DNA of 64,000 nt from Bryum argenteum (Eukaryota > Streptophyta > Bryopsida > Bryales > Bryaceae): positions 24,642,758 to 24,706,757 of the forward strand of contig CM073323.1 in NCBI GenBank assembly GCA_037043015.1, in the 5' to 3' direction. Made by a program: the position numbers and the translations under genes. Numbering within the stretch: the stretch's first letter is position 1; each line of letters begins with the position of its first letter. Positions 1 through 9,722 of the stretch are shown here, in pieces. The notes under the pieces were generated by a model, which saw only the letters and a list, made by a program, of their open reading frames with translations, ran no database searches and was not told the DNA's origin.

Positions 1-186
1 GCAGCTACCAAGGAGGCACCCTAGAATCCGTGGGGATCTCCCAAGGCCGTTTTTGATAATTTTGAATTCAAATTTGAGGTCTGCGACCCCAGGTTATCCT
101 TGGAAGCTTACTGCTTGGCATTTAATATCTATACATCAAAAAATTAGGGGGCTCATTACCCCTCCTCCATCCTCCTTGGTAGCTGC
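1..186. mobile_element. MITE with perfect 16-bp terminal inverted repeats, cut by window edge
   Basis: Bases 1-16 (GCAGCTACCAAGGAGG) are the exact reverse complement of bases 171-186. The interior is non-coding, about 150 bp. This is the structure of a short non-autonomous DNA transposon. Because the left repeat begins at base 1, the true end and any target-site duplication lie outside the window. The superfamily cannot be assigned. Confidence 0.6.
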
Positions 187-299
187 TACGAACGCTTACC
201 CCTCCCTGGCTGGCTGGCTGCCTGGGTTTTGAGCACTTTGAGGCTGACTCTCTCTGTGTCTGGCTGTACTACGTATGATACTTCTACTCTTGTCAGACA

Positions 300-322
300 T
301 GTGGGGGTGGGGGTGGGGGTGG
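300..322 (+). repeat. (GGGGGT)n short tandem repeat
   Basis: About three and a half copies of a GGGGGT unit form a G-rich tract. No gene is recognised around it; bases 187-536 otherwise hold nothing I can identify. Confidence 0.7.
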
Positions 323-540
323 CGCCTTCGTTTTCTCTCTTGGCTGCACTCTCCATTAACATTCCATTTCCTCCTTTGTCTTACTACTTCCTTGCTTCAA
401 TCTTATCGTAGCTCTTGTTGCCATATGACACTTTTTCTATTCGACATGCACACCCCTCTTGTGCGCACACATGTGCTCCGGCCACTCGTTTCCGATTTGA
501 GCTCGCTTTTTTGACAACAGATGTGTTCGAAGCCGATTAA

Positions 541-1398
541 CCCCTATAAGCTCCTTGAGTGTTATTGAGAGCTTGCGATTTTCACTCCCGGGGGGTGAAA
601 AAATGATTTTTTGTTTGGTTTTTTCTCCCTTTTTTTGGAACTTCTAAAATTTGACGGTTGGATGTTTATTGTTTGAGAGATCATAACATCCAAAGTTTGT
701 CTTTGAAGTTTTTTTGGAGCATTGTGAATATTGCTTTTGAAATTTTTGGAGGCTACCCTTGTGAAGTTGATGAACTTTTTAACGAGGGTTGTCATAGTGG
801 GCGGACGTCTGGTTCGCCCGATATGCCCAATATGTCCGTCTTATAAAGATCTGCGTCTGCCCGATGTAGTCAACACTTAAATTACCCAATAAAATAATAA
901 TAATATCATAGAGTTGAAGTAAAGTATAAGATAAGGATTTTGTTTGACTATAGATTCACTTTCAAAAAAATTACATGACCCCCAAGAATCACAACATTCG
1001 GTAGTGTGCAGGCCGCCTGCCCCCCTATCTGTTGCGCTCGGCCATTTCGTTTGTCCGATGACCCCTACCGCCCGATATAACAACCCTATTTTTGAATTGG
1101 GTCACTTCGGAGCTTAAGTAGTGATTTGGTCATGAGAAGATTTCCAAAAAAGAAAAAAGAAAAGGAACAAAAAAGACTAAATTTTAACCTCCCAAACTTC
1201 CCTATTTGGGCTTGAAATCAAAGATTTGTATTAAAAAACTCTAAAGTTGGAAGTTCACTTCGCAAATTTTTGCACACACACCTTATAGTATAGGAAACTC
1301 TCACACCAATTTATAGCCCATAATATTACAGTTAGACCCTTCATTTAAGCTGCCCAAATCAACACAAACCCATTTTAGCTCTCAAGGAGCTTTAGGGA
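541..1398. mobile_element. TTAA-bounded non-coding element, family 2, copy 1
   Basis: The element is flanked by TTAA at 537-540 and 1399-1402. Its ends are inverted repeats: the left end begins CCCCTATAAGCTCCTTGAG, and the right end read inward begins TCCCTAAAGCTCCTTGAG, differing by one substitution and one indel. The interior at 590-800 is clearly similar to 57,900-58,090, which lies in another element with the same ends. No coding capacity is seen. A second CCCCTAAA end starts immediately after the right TTAA, at 1403, so two elements may abut. TTAA targets with CCC-starting ends are characteristic of piggyBac-type transposons; that assignment is an inference. Confidence 0.6.
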
Positions 1399-1402
1399 TT
1401 AA

Positions 1403-2199
1403 CCCCTAAATTTTCTTAAAAACCGAAACGGTCTTTTGATGTTTTGGGTAGCCTTAGTTTCCTAGTAAAAATGAATATTTTTGAGATATTTTTTGGAATT
1501 GTGTGAGTTACATTGCAAAGTAGGTGCGGCAAAAATTGCAAAGTCAAATTCCAATTTTTGAGTCTTCTAGGACGATCCTTGGGTTGCGAGCCGAGATGGG
1601 GCAGCTCAAATAAGTAACTTTTTTGAATTTTTTTTTTTTTTTTGAAACATGTTCATTACTAAATCACTACTCAAATTTCAAAGTGACTCAAGTCAAAAAG
1701 TTTTTTCAAAAGCTGATAACCTCACCATTTGGCTTTTCAACCCTAATTTTTTAAAGTTTGCATTTTTCATCGTTGTAAAATAGCCTTAGCATTTCATTTT
1801 CATGTGAAAAATCAAGCAATTCTTTAAAGCCTACTAAGCTTAACAATCATGTGGACATGTACCTAACTCATTCAAGAACAAAAATATGAAGAGTCTCAAG
1901 TCATATTTACTTCTCACGAAAAACTTTAATCCCTTTCTGCAACAAAGTTTAATAACGTCTTTCAACAATATCACCGCGCAAATGGTAAGGAACTTGCGTA
2001 TAAGAGTCGATGTTAACAAGGATAAACTCGGATGCACATGATGTCTATGTATACACCCATATCTTTGTGATTTCAGAATTTTAAATTTTCTAAGTGAGGT
2101 TTTTGTAATTGTTTTGTAGTAAGTTGATTTCTGTTGTACATAAAAGTTTGAGAGATTTACACTTCGCAATTCAAATCTTTGGTATTGTTACAGACGAAT
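1403..2199. other. Gene-free AT-rich stretch
   Basis: The stretch starts with CCCCTAAA directly after a TTAA, like the end of another TTAA-bounded element, but no matching right end was found. No credible exon or RNA gene is seen. Confidence 0.4.
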
Positions 2200-2539
2200 T
2201 CTATCATCTATATATATAATAAAATACCGTACTGCAATCCTTACTACCCACCAACCTACCAACATACAAACCTACCAACCTACGAACTTCCTAACCTACC
2301 TACCTACCTACCTACCTACCTACCTACCTACCTACCTACCTACCTACCTACCTACCTACCTTCTTTTATGTTTTCTCGATTATGTATGAAAAAAATTGTA
2401 AGAAAAGAAAGAAAGAAAAAAAAAACACGGGATATAAAAATAGTAAACATAATAATGTTTGAGGGAATGGTAAACACGGGATACTTTTTTTAAGTACCAT
2501 ATAAAGAGCTTGCCCGTCGGGACAACGGGACCTTACTAG
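2200..2539 (+). mobile_element. Candidate non-autonomous Helitron, about 340 bp
   Basis: The left end starts TCTATCATCTATATATA, similar to the TC-starting AT-rich 5' ends of plant Helitrons. The right end has a GC-rich hairpin (CCCGT, seven-base loop, ACGGG at about 2512-2528), then ACCTTA, then CTAG at 2536-2539 followed by host T. This fits the Helitron 3' rule of a hairpin shortly before CTRR with insertion before T. The 5' flanking base is T rather than the expected A. The element carries the (CCTA)n tract. No Rep/helicase is encoded. Confidence 0.5.
2294..2361 (+). repeat. (CCTA)n microsatellite
   Basis: About 17 uninterrupted CCTA units, preceded by imperfect CCTACCAA units. It opens a long but meaningless proline/threonine/tyrosine reading frame. 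It lies inside the candidate Helitron, whose amplification may have created it. Confidence 0.9.
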
Positions 2540-4161
2540 TATATGAAAGCAAAATTCAAGTTGACAAAGGTATTGTTTGCGGTTGACTCAAAGGTTGTAG
2601 TACGTACGTACAAGAAAAGAAAGTTCACGAAGACAATGAACGATCCTACTTGCATGCAATCATACACGGTGGTTGTATGTCCATGACAAAAAGAACCGCG
2701 CTCACCATCATGACAACGAATGATGCAATATAAGACCCAGAATGCTGACTTGATAACAAACCCCTTTAATTGTGGGCGACAACCAAATTGATAACAAGCG
2801 CACAACACATAAGGAAGCATGTACCATGTGGAGAAGGACAATGAATCATCCATCGGGTTCCGGAAAAAAATGTGCCCAAGTCAACAAGCACGGGCACAAA
2901 ATCCCACAAGCGCGAGCTACTACGTTGCTTGCATGAGTTAATTAGTGTGTAGCGTGCTCGATCCCGAAAAAAAAGCTTGGAGGAATATAAATTAAGGGTC
3001 TCGAGCACAATGAGTACGTACCTCTTCATTGCTAGTAACGTCTCGAACCAATGATGATCCATCATGTTTGAGTGTGGTCGGGTGAAGCCCGTCATTTATT
3101 ATCCCCACTCATTACCCCCCTCCCCCTAATACGGTTTTTGTGGGGAATTTTGAAGAACAAGGAATCTCGACGGTATGTCGTGGTGTACTTTAAATTCATT
3201 GCTAATGTAGAAAAGTATATGAGCCATTCTTTGAAAAATGAGATGTTGCGTGCATGTAGTTGCTATGTGAAAGGAGTTCATTGACCTTGAGAATTTTTGT
3301 AGGTTTGTTAGTTTCTAAGCTTTGAAGTTGTGACTTCCTAATATTCTTTATAAATTGGTTGATGCAAGATTTACCACAACAATGATTTTATACCTTCTAA
3401 GGAGTAATTTGTATGACGATAGAAAAAAATGAAAAAGCGTAGTGAATTACAAAAGAAAATGCATGCACATACTCAACTTAGTACACTTCTTGGAGAAAGA
3501 GATGTTTGGGTAAACAATCACAATGTTTATCTCTACACAAAGTAAACTATGACTTTCAAGCAATGGCAAATTGGAACTTAGCATCGGTTTTGAACGTTGT
3601 AGTCTTACAAAGTCTTATTTAATGGTGTGCATCCAACGGCTTAAATATAATACAATATCTTTTATAGTAGTTAGCTTCAAGAGCCTATATAGTTGAAAGT
3701 TTTAGTACATTATGATATTATGATCCATACCCTCATTTGTGCATAGTGTAGAAAATGATCGTTTTGGGATTTTGAGCTCCCAAAATTACAAAAGCTATTA
3801 TGAGAGAAAAAATTGTACATTCATGAAAGACAAGAATATAATTATCCCTCCATAATTTACATTCATATTCTTGAGTTGGTGTGTTAATGTGTGTGCAAGA
3901 TTGAAGTATTGAGCATAAACACTTACTTTGCAAATAGTCTATGAATCTTGTAGACCACTTGACCACTACAACAATATATCATGAGGCAGAAACAACTCAA
4001 CCACAACAACTTTCCTTGAGTCAAAAACAAATTCTCACATATGAAAGTAGAAAAACAAAAAATCCTCTCAACAATGTACTGGACAAAACCCGATAATAAC
4101 GCTTGTGCGGCATTGCCACGCACCCATAAGTACTTTGACAATGCCCGTTCTTGCAACCGTA

Positions 4162-4200
<39 letters not shown>

Positions 4201-4718
4201 AGAGAAGAAGAAGAAGATTCTATCTTGTAGGCCTACGTTTCTATTTTTGGCACAATATCTAAGGCTCTTGACGATGAGATTCTCACGATGGGTTTCTCAA
4301 GTTTTTCTGGTCTATATAAAATTAGGTCCTTTTTGTAATTTCCGGTAATATTTTGGACCATAGATATTTTGGAGTTTGATATCTCAAACCGGAATTGCCA
4401 TTCGATCGTTACCCATACCCCTACAAAAATACCCACTTCTAACAACATCTCATGTAGCCCGATCCAATCCTCGGTCTCCGAGATCATATTGTCACAAACA
4501 AAACAAACTATCTGCCTAAAATATATAAATATGCGGATATTTCAACGATTAGTCCTATGCTTGTAAAGAGTTTTGGTTTGTGTGCTTCTCTCTTGGGAAG
4601 GTATATAATGGTACAAACAACATGCGTTGGCCTTCAAACAACATCTGAAAATGCTCCAATGCCCGAGCCAAATTAATAATTTCATTAGTTGGTCTGTACT
4701 CAAGGATGCCTGTTCAAA
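2540..4718. other. Gene-free stretch with a 36-bp poly-A run
   Basis: Reading frames here have no recognisable domain, no splice-supported exon structure and AT-rich composition. A run of 36 A residues lies at 4163-4198, followed by GA-rich sequence. It could be the tail of an old retroposed copy on the plus strand, but no body was recognised. Confidence 0.4.
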
Positions 4719-4731
4719 TGTCCATGACCAA

Positions 4732-4851
4732 GATAGATAGATAGAAACTCCGGTCCCCTTCTAAGGGGCGGGTGTGAATGAAGTGCCTGTTCGTAATGCT
4801 AATATCCCGATGGCCACCGGACAAGGGGAAATTGGAACAACACTACTTCCT
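4732..4851 (-). mobile_element. 5'-truncated SINE copy with 13-bp target-site duplication
   Basis: Read on the minus strand, this matches the last ~120 bp of the full-length SINE at 39,436-39,796, including the conserved CCGGTGGCCATCGGGATATT block and the (CTAT)n tail. It is bounded by the perfect 13-bp duplication TGTCCATGACCAA at 4719-4731 and 4852-4864. A duplication that directly abuts the truncation point shows the copy was already 5'-truncated when it integrated, as expected for reverse transcription by a LINE. Confidence 0.85.
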
Positions 4852-5084
4852 TGTCCATGACCAACATATGGTAGGAAGTACAAAACACCTAAAATCGTCA
4901 CTATGAGCACTTCTGGCATATGATGTAGAGGGTATCGTATGAGAAGTCTTAGTACTAAGACATTATATTCTTGATGACATCAAATTTGATCTACATCATT
5001 TTCAATATTGTATGGTTGAGAACAAATTATCTTTCCTTCATATACATTTATAAAATTTTAAAAAACTCGTGTATCATGATTTAA

Positions 5085-5543
5085 CCCTTAAACACGCCAA
5101 ATGTAGAAAAACAATATTTTGGATGGAAGGCAACAACTTTGACGAGCCACAACTTCTACATCCAAGGTCCATTTTGGATGAAATTACTTGAGTTAGGTTC
5201 TGAATGAAGTCTACTCTGTGTAGTAAAAATTGCAAACTTATACAAATAAGGTATGAATTAATGGCATGCATTTTAGTGGAAACAACTCTTGTTTTTGGGT
5301 TTTGAAGCATGGGGTGTGTTTACCATTGCAAGCCAATCACGTGAAACCAAAAATAGTTATTTATGATTTTATTTATTTATGATCATAATATTGAGATGAT
5401 TTTTACTAGCAACTTTCTAGTTGGAATTTTTTTGACCCAAATACTTTTGCTATTGGATTTGCAATGATGTTTTGTTAATGAAAAAAGTGGAAAAGTGAAT
5501 GATACTTGAAGAGCTATATCTCCTACATCCACTATTGGATTTT

Positions 5544-5588
<45 letters not shown>

Positions 5589-6078
5589 TTTTGAAATGAT
5601 TCCAATCAAATTCTAGTTCAAGTGGTAGAAACCTCAACAAGATCAAAACATTTTGAAGATAAGGCATGAATTTGAGTGCAAATGGTATAGATTTGAATTC
5701 TTTTTCCTCAGTGATTTTTTTGGCGGTTCTCACCATTGCAAGGCTATTATCTGAGACAAGAATTTTTTTGATGATTTTTTTTGGGAAAATTTGCTATTGA
5801 GATGAAGGTAGACAACTTTGTAGTCCGTGATTTTTTGATTGCGATCGGTTTGTTGGTAGAATTTCCAATCTAAAGTGAAAATGATGAAATCTTGCATTCT
5901 GTTTTTAGTACTGATACATTACGATCTTCTTGTGACGTGAAGCAAAATTTAAAAATATTCTCTTTTTGAAATAACGCTCATTGTAATAACCATCAAGCTC
6001 TATTTGAACACAAAAGGCCTACTTTCAAGTATGAGGTTACATCTTCTTTGAAGTATGAGATTTGGAGGACGTTTGAAG
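5085..6078 (+). mobile_element. TTAA-bounded non-coding element, family 1, copy 1 (994 bp)
   Basis: It is flanked by TTAA at 5081-5084 and 6079-6082. The body is collinear with the copies at 18,331-19,322 and 44,101-45,114 (for example the GGCATGCATTTTAGTG and ACCATTGCAAG blocks). It has no open coding frame of note and contains a ~59-bp T-rich tract at 5529-5587. The left end begins CCCTTAAACACGCC, and the right end is degraded (TTTGAAG before TTAA). Lengths of the three plus-oriented copies agree within about 2 percent. Confidence 0.65.
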
Positions 6079-6082
6079 TTAA

Positions 6083-6744
6083 GAGGATTCACAAATGCAA
6101 GTGCTTGCTCAAGAGTTATGCTCATTGTAAACATAGCCAAGTGAAGTTGTAAGGAGAAAACATAAGTTTATCAAGTATGTTTTATTTGTTGTTGTACAAT
6201 TTTTTCTTATCAAATTTTGTTAAGTGATAAGTATTTGGGAAATTTGCACCATAAGAGGAAGTTATTTGCAAAATGGTCTATAAAACATGATTAGATGGTC
6301 ACTAAACTCTCATTACCTCAATCGTATAGAGTATGCGTGGAAGCAAATTAAAGCTTGAGTGTAACACATGAATAAAATTCAAAATGCAAATATCAATGAG
6401 AGGATATGCCTCAATGAAGTATCAAGAACTCTTTGTAATACAAAAGGTGTGAAAATAGATTATTTATAGATTGTCATGCAATCAAATGTTAAAAATTTAT
6501 CATGTTTGTATATACATAAATCATATATTTTTAAATTTATCATCTTGTTGTTAATCCCAAATGGATCAAATAAAAGGATTTGCCAAAAATGAAGTTGTTT
6601 TTTAATTTTAGATTAAAATTTTGTATAATGGTGAAGGTTCTATGAAATAATAGATTTGATGAGATAAATGTAATAAAATGGAAATAAATGAAAGAATCTC
6701 AAGATTTCACTGAGGGGTTGTAAGACATATTAAGAGGTATTAGT
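6083..6744. other. Gene-free AT-rich stretch
   Basis: No gene, RNA gene or defined repeat end is recognised. Confidence 0.4.
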
Positions 6745-6865
6745 AGACTTGTTGTATGGGTACCTCAAAGCCTTTTTGAGGGAAACTATGTTGGTTACCT
6801 TTAAGGTACTAGTGGCTTGGAAGGGATTGGTATCTGGTAGTGTTCACACCCCAAGAAGGGTTAGT
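6745..6865 (+). mobile_element. Fragment related to the middle of the SINE
   Basis: The segment starting TTGTATGGGTACCTCAAAGCC is clearly similar to the central part of the full-length SINE (about 39,569-39,660). The tRNA-like head and the conserved 3' block are missing, and no target-site duplication was found. It is an old fragment or a related SINE family that shares only the middle module. Confidence 0.5.
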
Positions 6866-6949
6866 AGTCTCCCCATTCATTGGTACGATAACCACCATGT
6901 AGACAAGTTGAACAAACACTCTATTTACGCCGACCTCGAGTATACCGAC

Positions 6950-7051
6950 GTTGAGTACGTCGACCTCGAGAATGTCGAGTACGTCGACCTCGAGAATGTC
7001 GAGTACGTCGGCCTCGAGAACGCCGACGTCGAGAACGGTAAACTCGAGTAG
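6950..7051 (+). repeat. 24-bp GC-rich tandem repeat, open in both directions
   Basis: Three near-identical 24-bp units (6950-6973, 6974-6997, 6998-7021), with partial units on each side, are built from GTCGAG, TACGTCGAC and CTCGAGAA blocks. The plus strand reads VEYVDLEN repeats to a stop at 7051; the minus strand reads DILEVDVL repeats. The GC content contrasts sharply with the AT-rich surroundings. No upstream exon or promoter is recognised, so coding status is unknown. Confidence 0.7.
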
Positions 7052-7561
7052 GTCTGGGATTCCACTGTACATACCACTTTTAAAAGTTTAACTTTCTTCA
7101 TTTTGGGTTTAGCTTCTTCAAAATTCATAATTGAATCAACCAATATAATCTTCTTCTCAATACTAATTAATAAATAACTTCTTATCATGAAATTAGAATT
7201 CATGGGAGTTTTATTCATTACAATCGCCCCTTTTCTTATGCTACTATTTTATAGCTCAATAAAGTACTTCAATTTTGGATCCAATCATGTACCAAACCTA
7301 TGAAGGAATATCTTAACAAATTGCTAAGTATGCATTGCTTCAAGATATGAGTTAGTTGCAACCTAAGCAATGATTTTTCAAATCAAGCTATGATCCCTAT
7401 TTCTATACACATTATGTCTTGTTCATTAGCATTTTCGTTATTATTTAGAGGTAACATGCGAATTCTAGAAAGCTTCATAATATGAACAAGAATCGATTTT
7501 GATAGAATAACCATAGAAAAAGGTTTTCTAGTTTATTTCTAAAATCTTATTACATTTTCAA
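7052..7561. other. Gene-free AT-rich stretch
   Basis: No gene or repeat end is recognised. It lies just 3' of the basic-protein reading frame on the minus strand and could include its 3' untranslated region. Confidence 0.3.
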
Positions 7562-8148
7562 TCAAAATAGAAATGGTTGTGGCTTAAGCCTCCTCCTCGG
7601 ATTGATGCCAAACAACCTGCACAAAAGTGCTCTAAAACCCAAGGGCCTCTTAGCACATGGCTTCCTTGGTACAAGAATAGGCTCAGAGAAATTAATTGAC
7701 GAGTTTTCACAAGAAGAATCTTGGGAGTCATTGACATTTCTTTTTGACTTCCCAGTCTTTGCTTTAGTAATCTTGGGTCCTTTGTTTGGAACTTGCCGAG
7801 TTTGCTTGAACTTTTGTGTGTTAACGGTTTTGAGAGATTTAACTAGTTTATACCGAGCTTTCATGTGCAAATTTTTAAGTGGCCTTTTTACTTCACATCG
7901 TTTGATAAGTTTTAATCCACTAACGGGTTTGATTCTACTAATGGGTTTGTGCTCCCACACCTTTTTTGTTGCGGCTTTGTATCTCTTCGCAGGTGTTTTT
8001 TCTGGTTTTTCTTCACACCGCTTTCGTGCGCGCTTCTTTGGCCTGGCTTGGATTGTTTTTCCGGTCGGAAGCATCCCTTCTTTGTTGACCTTCGCAGGAA
8101 CAACCTCTACGGGACTAGGTAGCTTGGGACTAGGTATCTCTACGATAA
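7562..8148 (-). CDS. Partial exon of an unrecognised, very basic lysine/arginine-rich protein
   Basis: An open frame of about 195 codons ends in a stop at 7562. There is no in-frame ATG near its 5' end; the first methionine is about residue 27 (GMLPTG). A possible splice acceptor (TTGATTATCGTAG) lies just upstream, so this is probably a terminal exon whose 5' exons were not found. The product begins proline-rich (PSPKLPSPVEVVPAK). It then has dense K/R clusters (KKRARKRCEEKPEK, KRYKAATKKVWEHK), a serine/asparagine-rich part (NDSQDSSCENSSINFSE) and an arginine-rich C terminus (NPRRRLKPQPFLF). Such clusters would suit a nuclear or nucleic-acid-binding protein, but no domain is recognised. It could also be a remnant. 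Confidence 0.35.
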
Positions 8149-8152
8149 TCAA

Positions 8153-9002
8153 AAAACATAAATTTGCATTAGATAATCATTGCTAAATAACGTGCAAGTT
8201 AGACATTCATATGTTGGAAATGCATTTTGTTAAGGTATACCATGAAGCAAATTATCTACCCCAAAAGATTCTATAATCCATGAAAATAATTGCTAACATT
8301 ATGGTTCAATGAACGGCATAGAAGAATCTAATGATAACTACTAAGGTTCCTTACATCCATTTAAATTCTTCCTCACAACTCTCACACCTCTCAATTGATA
8401 TAATGATTTGTGGCAACTACCAAGGGGATGGATATAAGAATTTATTTATATAACTATCTTCAGAGCTAGATTTAGGAAGAGATTAGGATTATGATTAGCA
8501 AATAAGGCAAGTAAAAGAATTGAAAATGATTGTGTTGCATAACGAGTAAAGACTTCCATTCACCATGGTAACTGAACCTCGGTATTGTCAAATCAACTTT
8601 GGTGTTATAAAGGGGAAGATAAGAGCAATGAATCTAAGAAAATATGATAACATTTGGAGTACAAGATAATAAACTGCTTTAACTTTTAAAGGAGAGACTA
8701 TTATACATCATATAGCATTCAACATAATAAATAAAAATCCAACACAAAACAATTTAACTTATCTCCCACCACATGACTCCATGTCAAAAAGGGCACATGC
8801 AATACCACTTAGGGTAATGAAAAGAACAATACTTTCTATGGATTGATGCAAGTAGGACATGATTAACATCAAGTGTGATATTTCCACTACTTCTCCACAA
8901 GTATTTTAACCAAGAATGTCTCATTCCACTGAGCTTGGTGTAAATCTTGGTGGAATGAGTCATCCAAGTTGGTGGAAATGCCACACATCTCCACATCTCC
9001 AC
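8153..9002. other. Gene-free stretch with a small hairpin
   Basis: CTCATTCCAC at 8920-8929 is the exact reverse complement of 8950-8959, giving a 10-bp stem with a 20-base loop next to the MITE at 9005. Upstream exons of the basic-protein gene could lie here but none is convincing. Confidence 0.4.
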
Positions 9003-9004
9003 TA

Positions 9005-9221
9005 CACTGAATAGGTAGATTAGTGTTAGATTTTTATAAGATTTGAAAATGCTATAAGTTTTTACTTCTGGTAAAAAAAATTTACCAAGAGTATTGACTC
9101 CAATACTCTGGAAGGATCCACATCTTGACAAATGTAAAGGGTAAAAATGTTGACCAACAGTAAAAACTTATAAGGTGTTTATATAAATTAGTGTATCTAA
9201 CACTAATCTACCTATTTAATG
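9005..9221. mobile_element. TA-flanked MITE, copy 1 (217 bp)
   Basis: The terminal inverted repeats begin CACTGAATAGGTAGATTAGT (left), and the right end read inward is CATTAAATAGGTAGATTAGT. TA dinucleotides lie at 9003-9004 and 9222-9223, consistent with the TA duplication of Tc1/mariner-type transposons. The interior, including a GAGTATTGA...CCAATACTC core and AGTAAAAACTTATAA near the right end, is shared with the copy at 57,551-57,765. It is non-coding. Confidence 0.8.
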
Positions 9222-9223
9222 TA

Positions 9224-9722
9224 GTGCATGCATCCTATTCATGGTCAAGAATCAAAAACATATACCAACATTGCCCGACATCTAGTAGCAGAAGTTCACA
9301 TTGTATCTACTATTCAATGAGACAGCTTCATCTTCTGGCGAGTTTGTACTGTGCCCCAAGTCAAGCAAGCACAGAGGCAATCAACAAAACACAAAGTGCA
9401 TAGACCTAGATAACAAAATTCAAATAAACAAGACGCTCGAGAAAAAGAGAACCAAAGAAACTCACTACAAATCCACAGGAGAACCAAATGCATAATCCTC
9501 CTTGTAATTGGGAAGCTCTGGGAAGCAAGAAACAAACAACCAACACCCCAAGACAGCACTTCAGCAATAACGATCAATAACTGGATACATTAATTTATTC
9601 CGTTCAAGGAATGAATTTGTATTCCAGATCAACACTAAATCTCCCACAGAAACAGGAGAGAATGGTCGCCTATACAAAATCAAGTAAAGAAGAATCTGGT
9701 CATATGCAGTCAAAAGCTTCCC
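9224..9722. other. Stretch downstream of the OTU gene
   Basis: It probably contains the 3' untranslated region of the minus-strand OTU gene ending at 9723. No separate gene is recognised. Confidence 0.4.

Noticed and set aside
2179-2493. Open frame of about 100 codons with TYLPTYLPTY repeats
   Set aside because: Produced by the (CCTA)n microsatellite; no start context, domain or exon structure.
2536-3095. Two overlapping minus-strand frames of about 105 codons
   Set aside because: No recognisable motif or splice structure, and the overlapping frames argue against real coding.
7602-8186. Plus-strand frame of 194 codons
   Set aside because: Antisense shadow of the basic-protein exon; hydrophobic composition is simply the complement of lysine and arginine codons.
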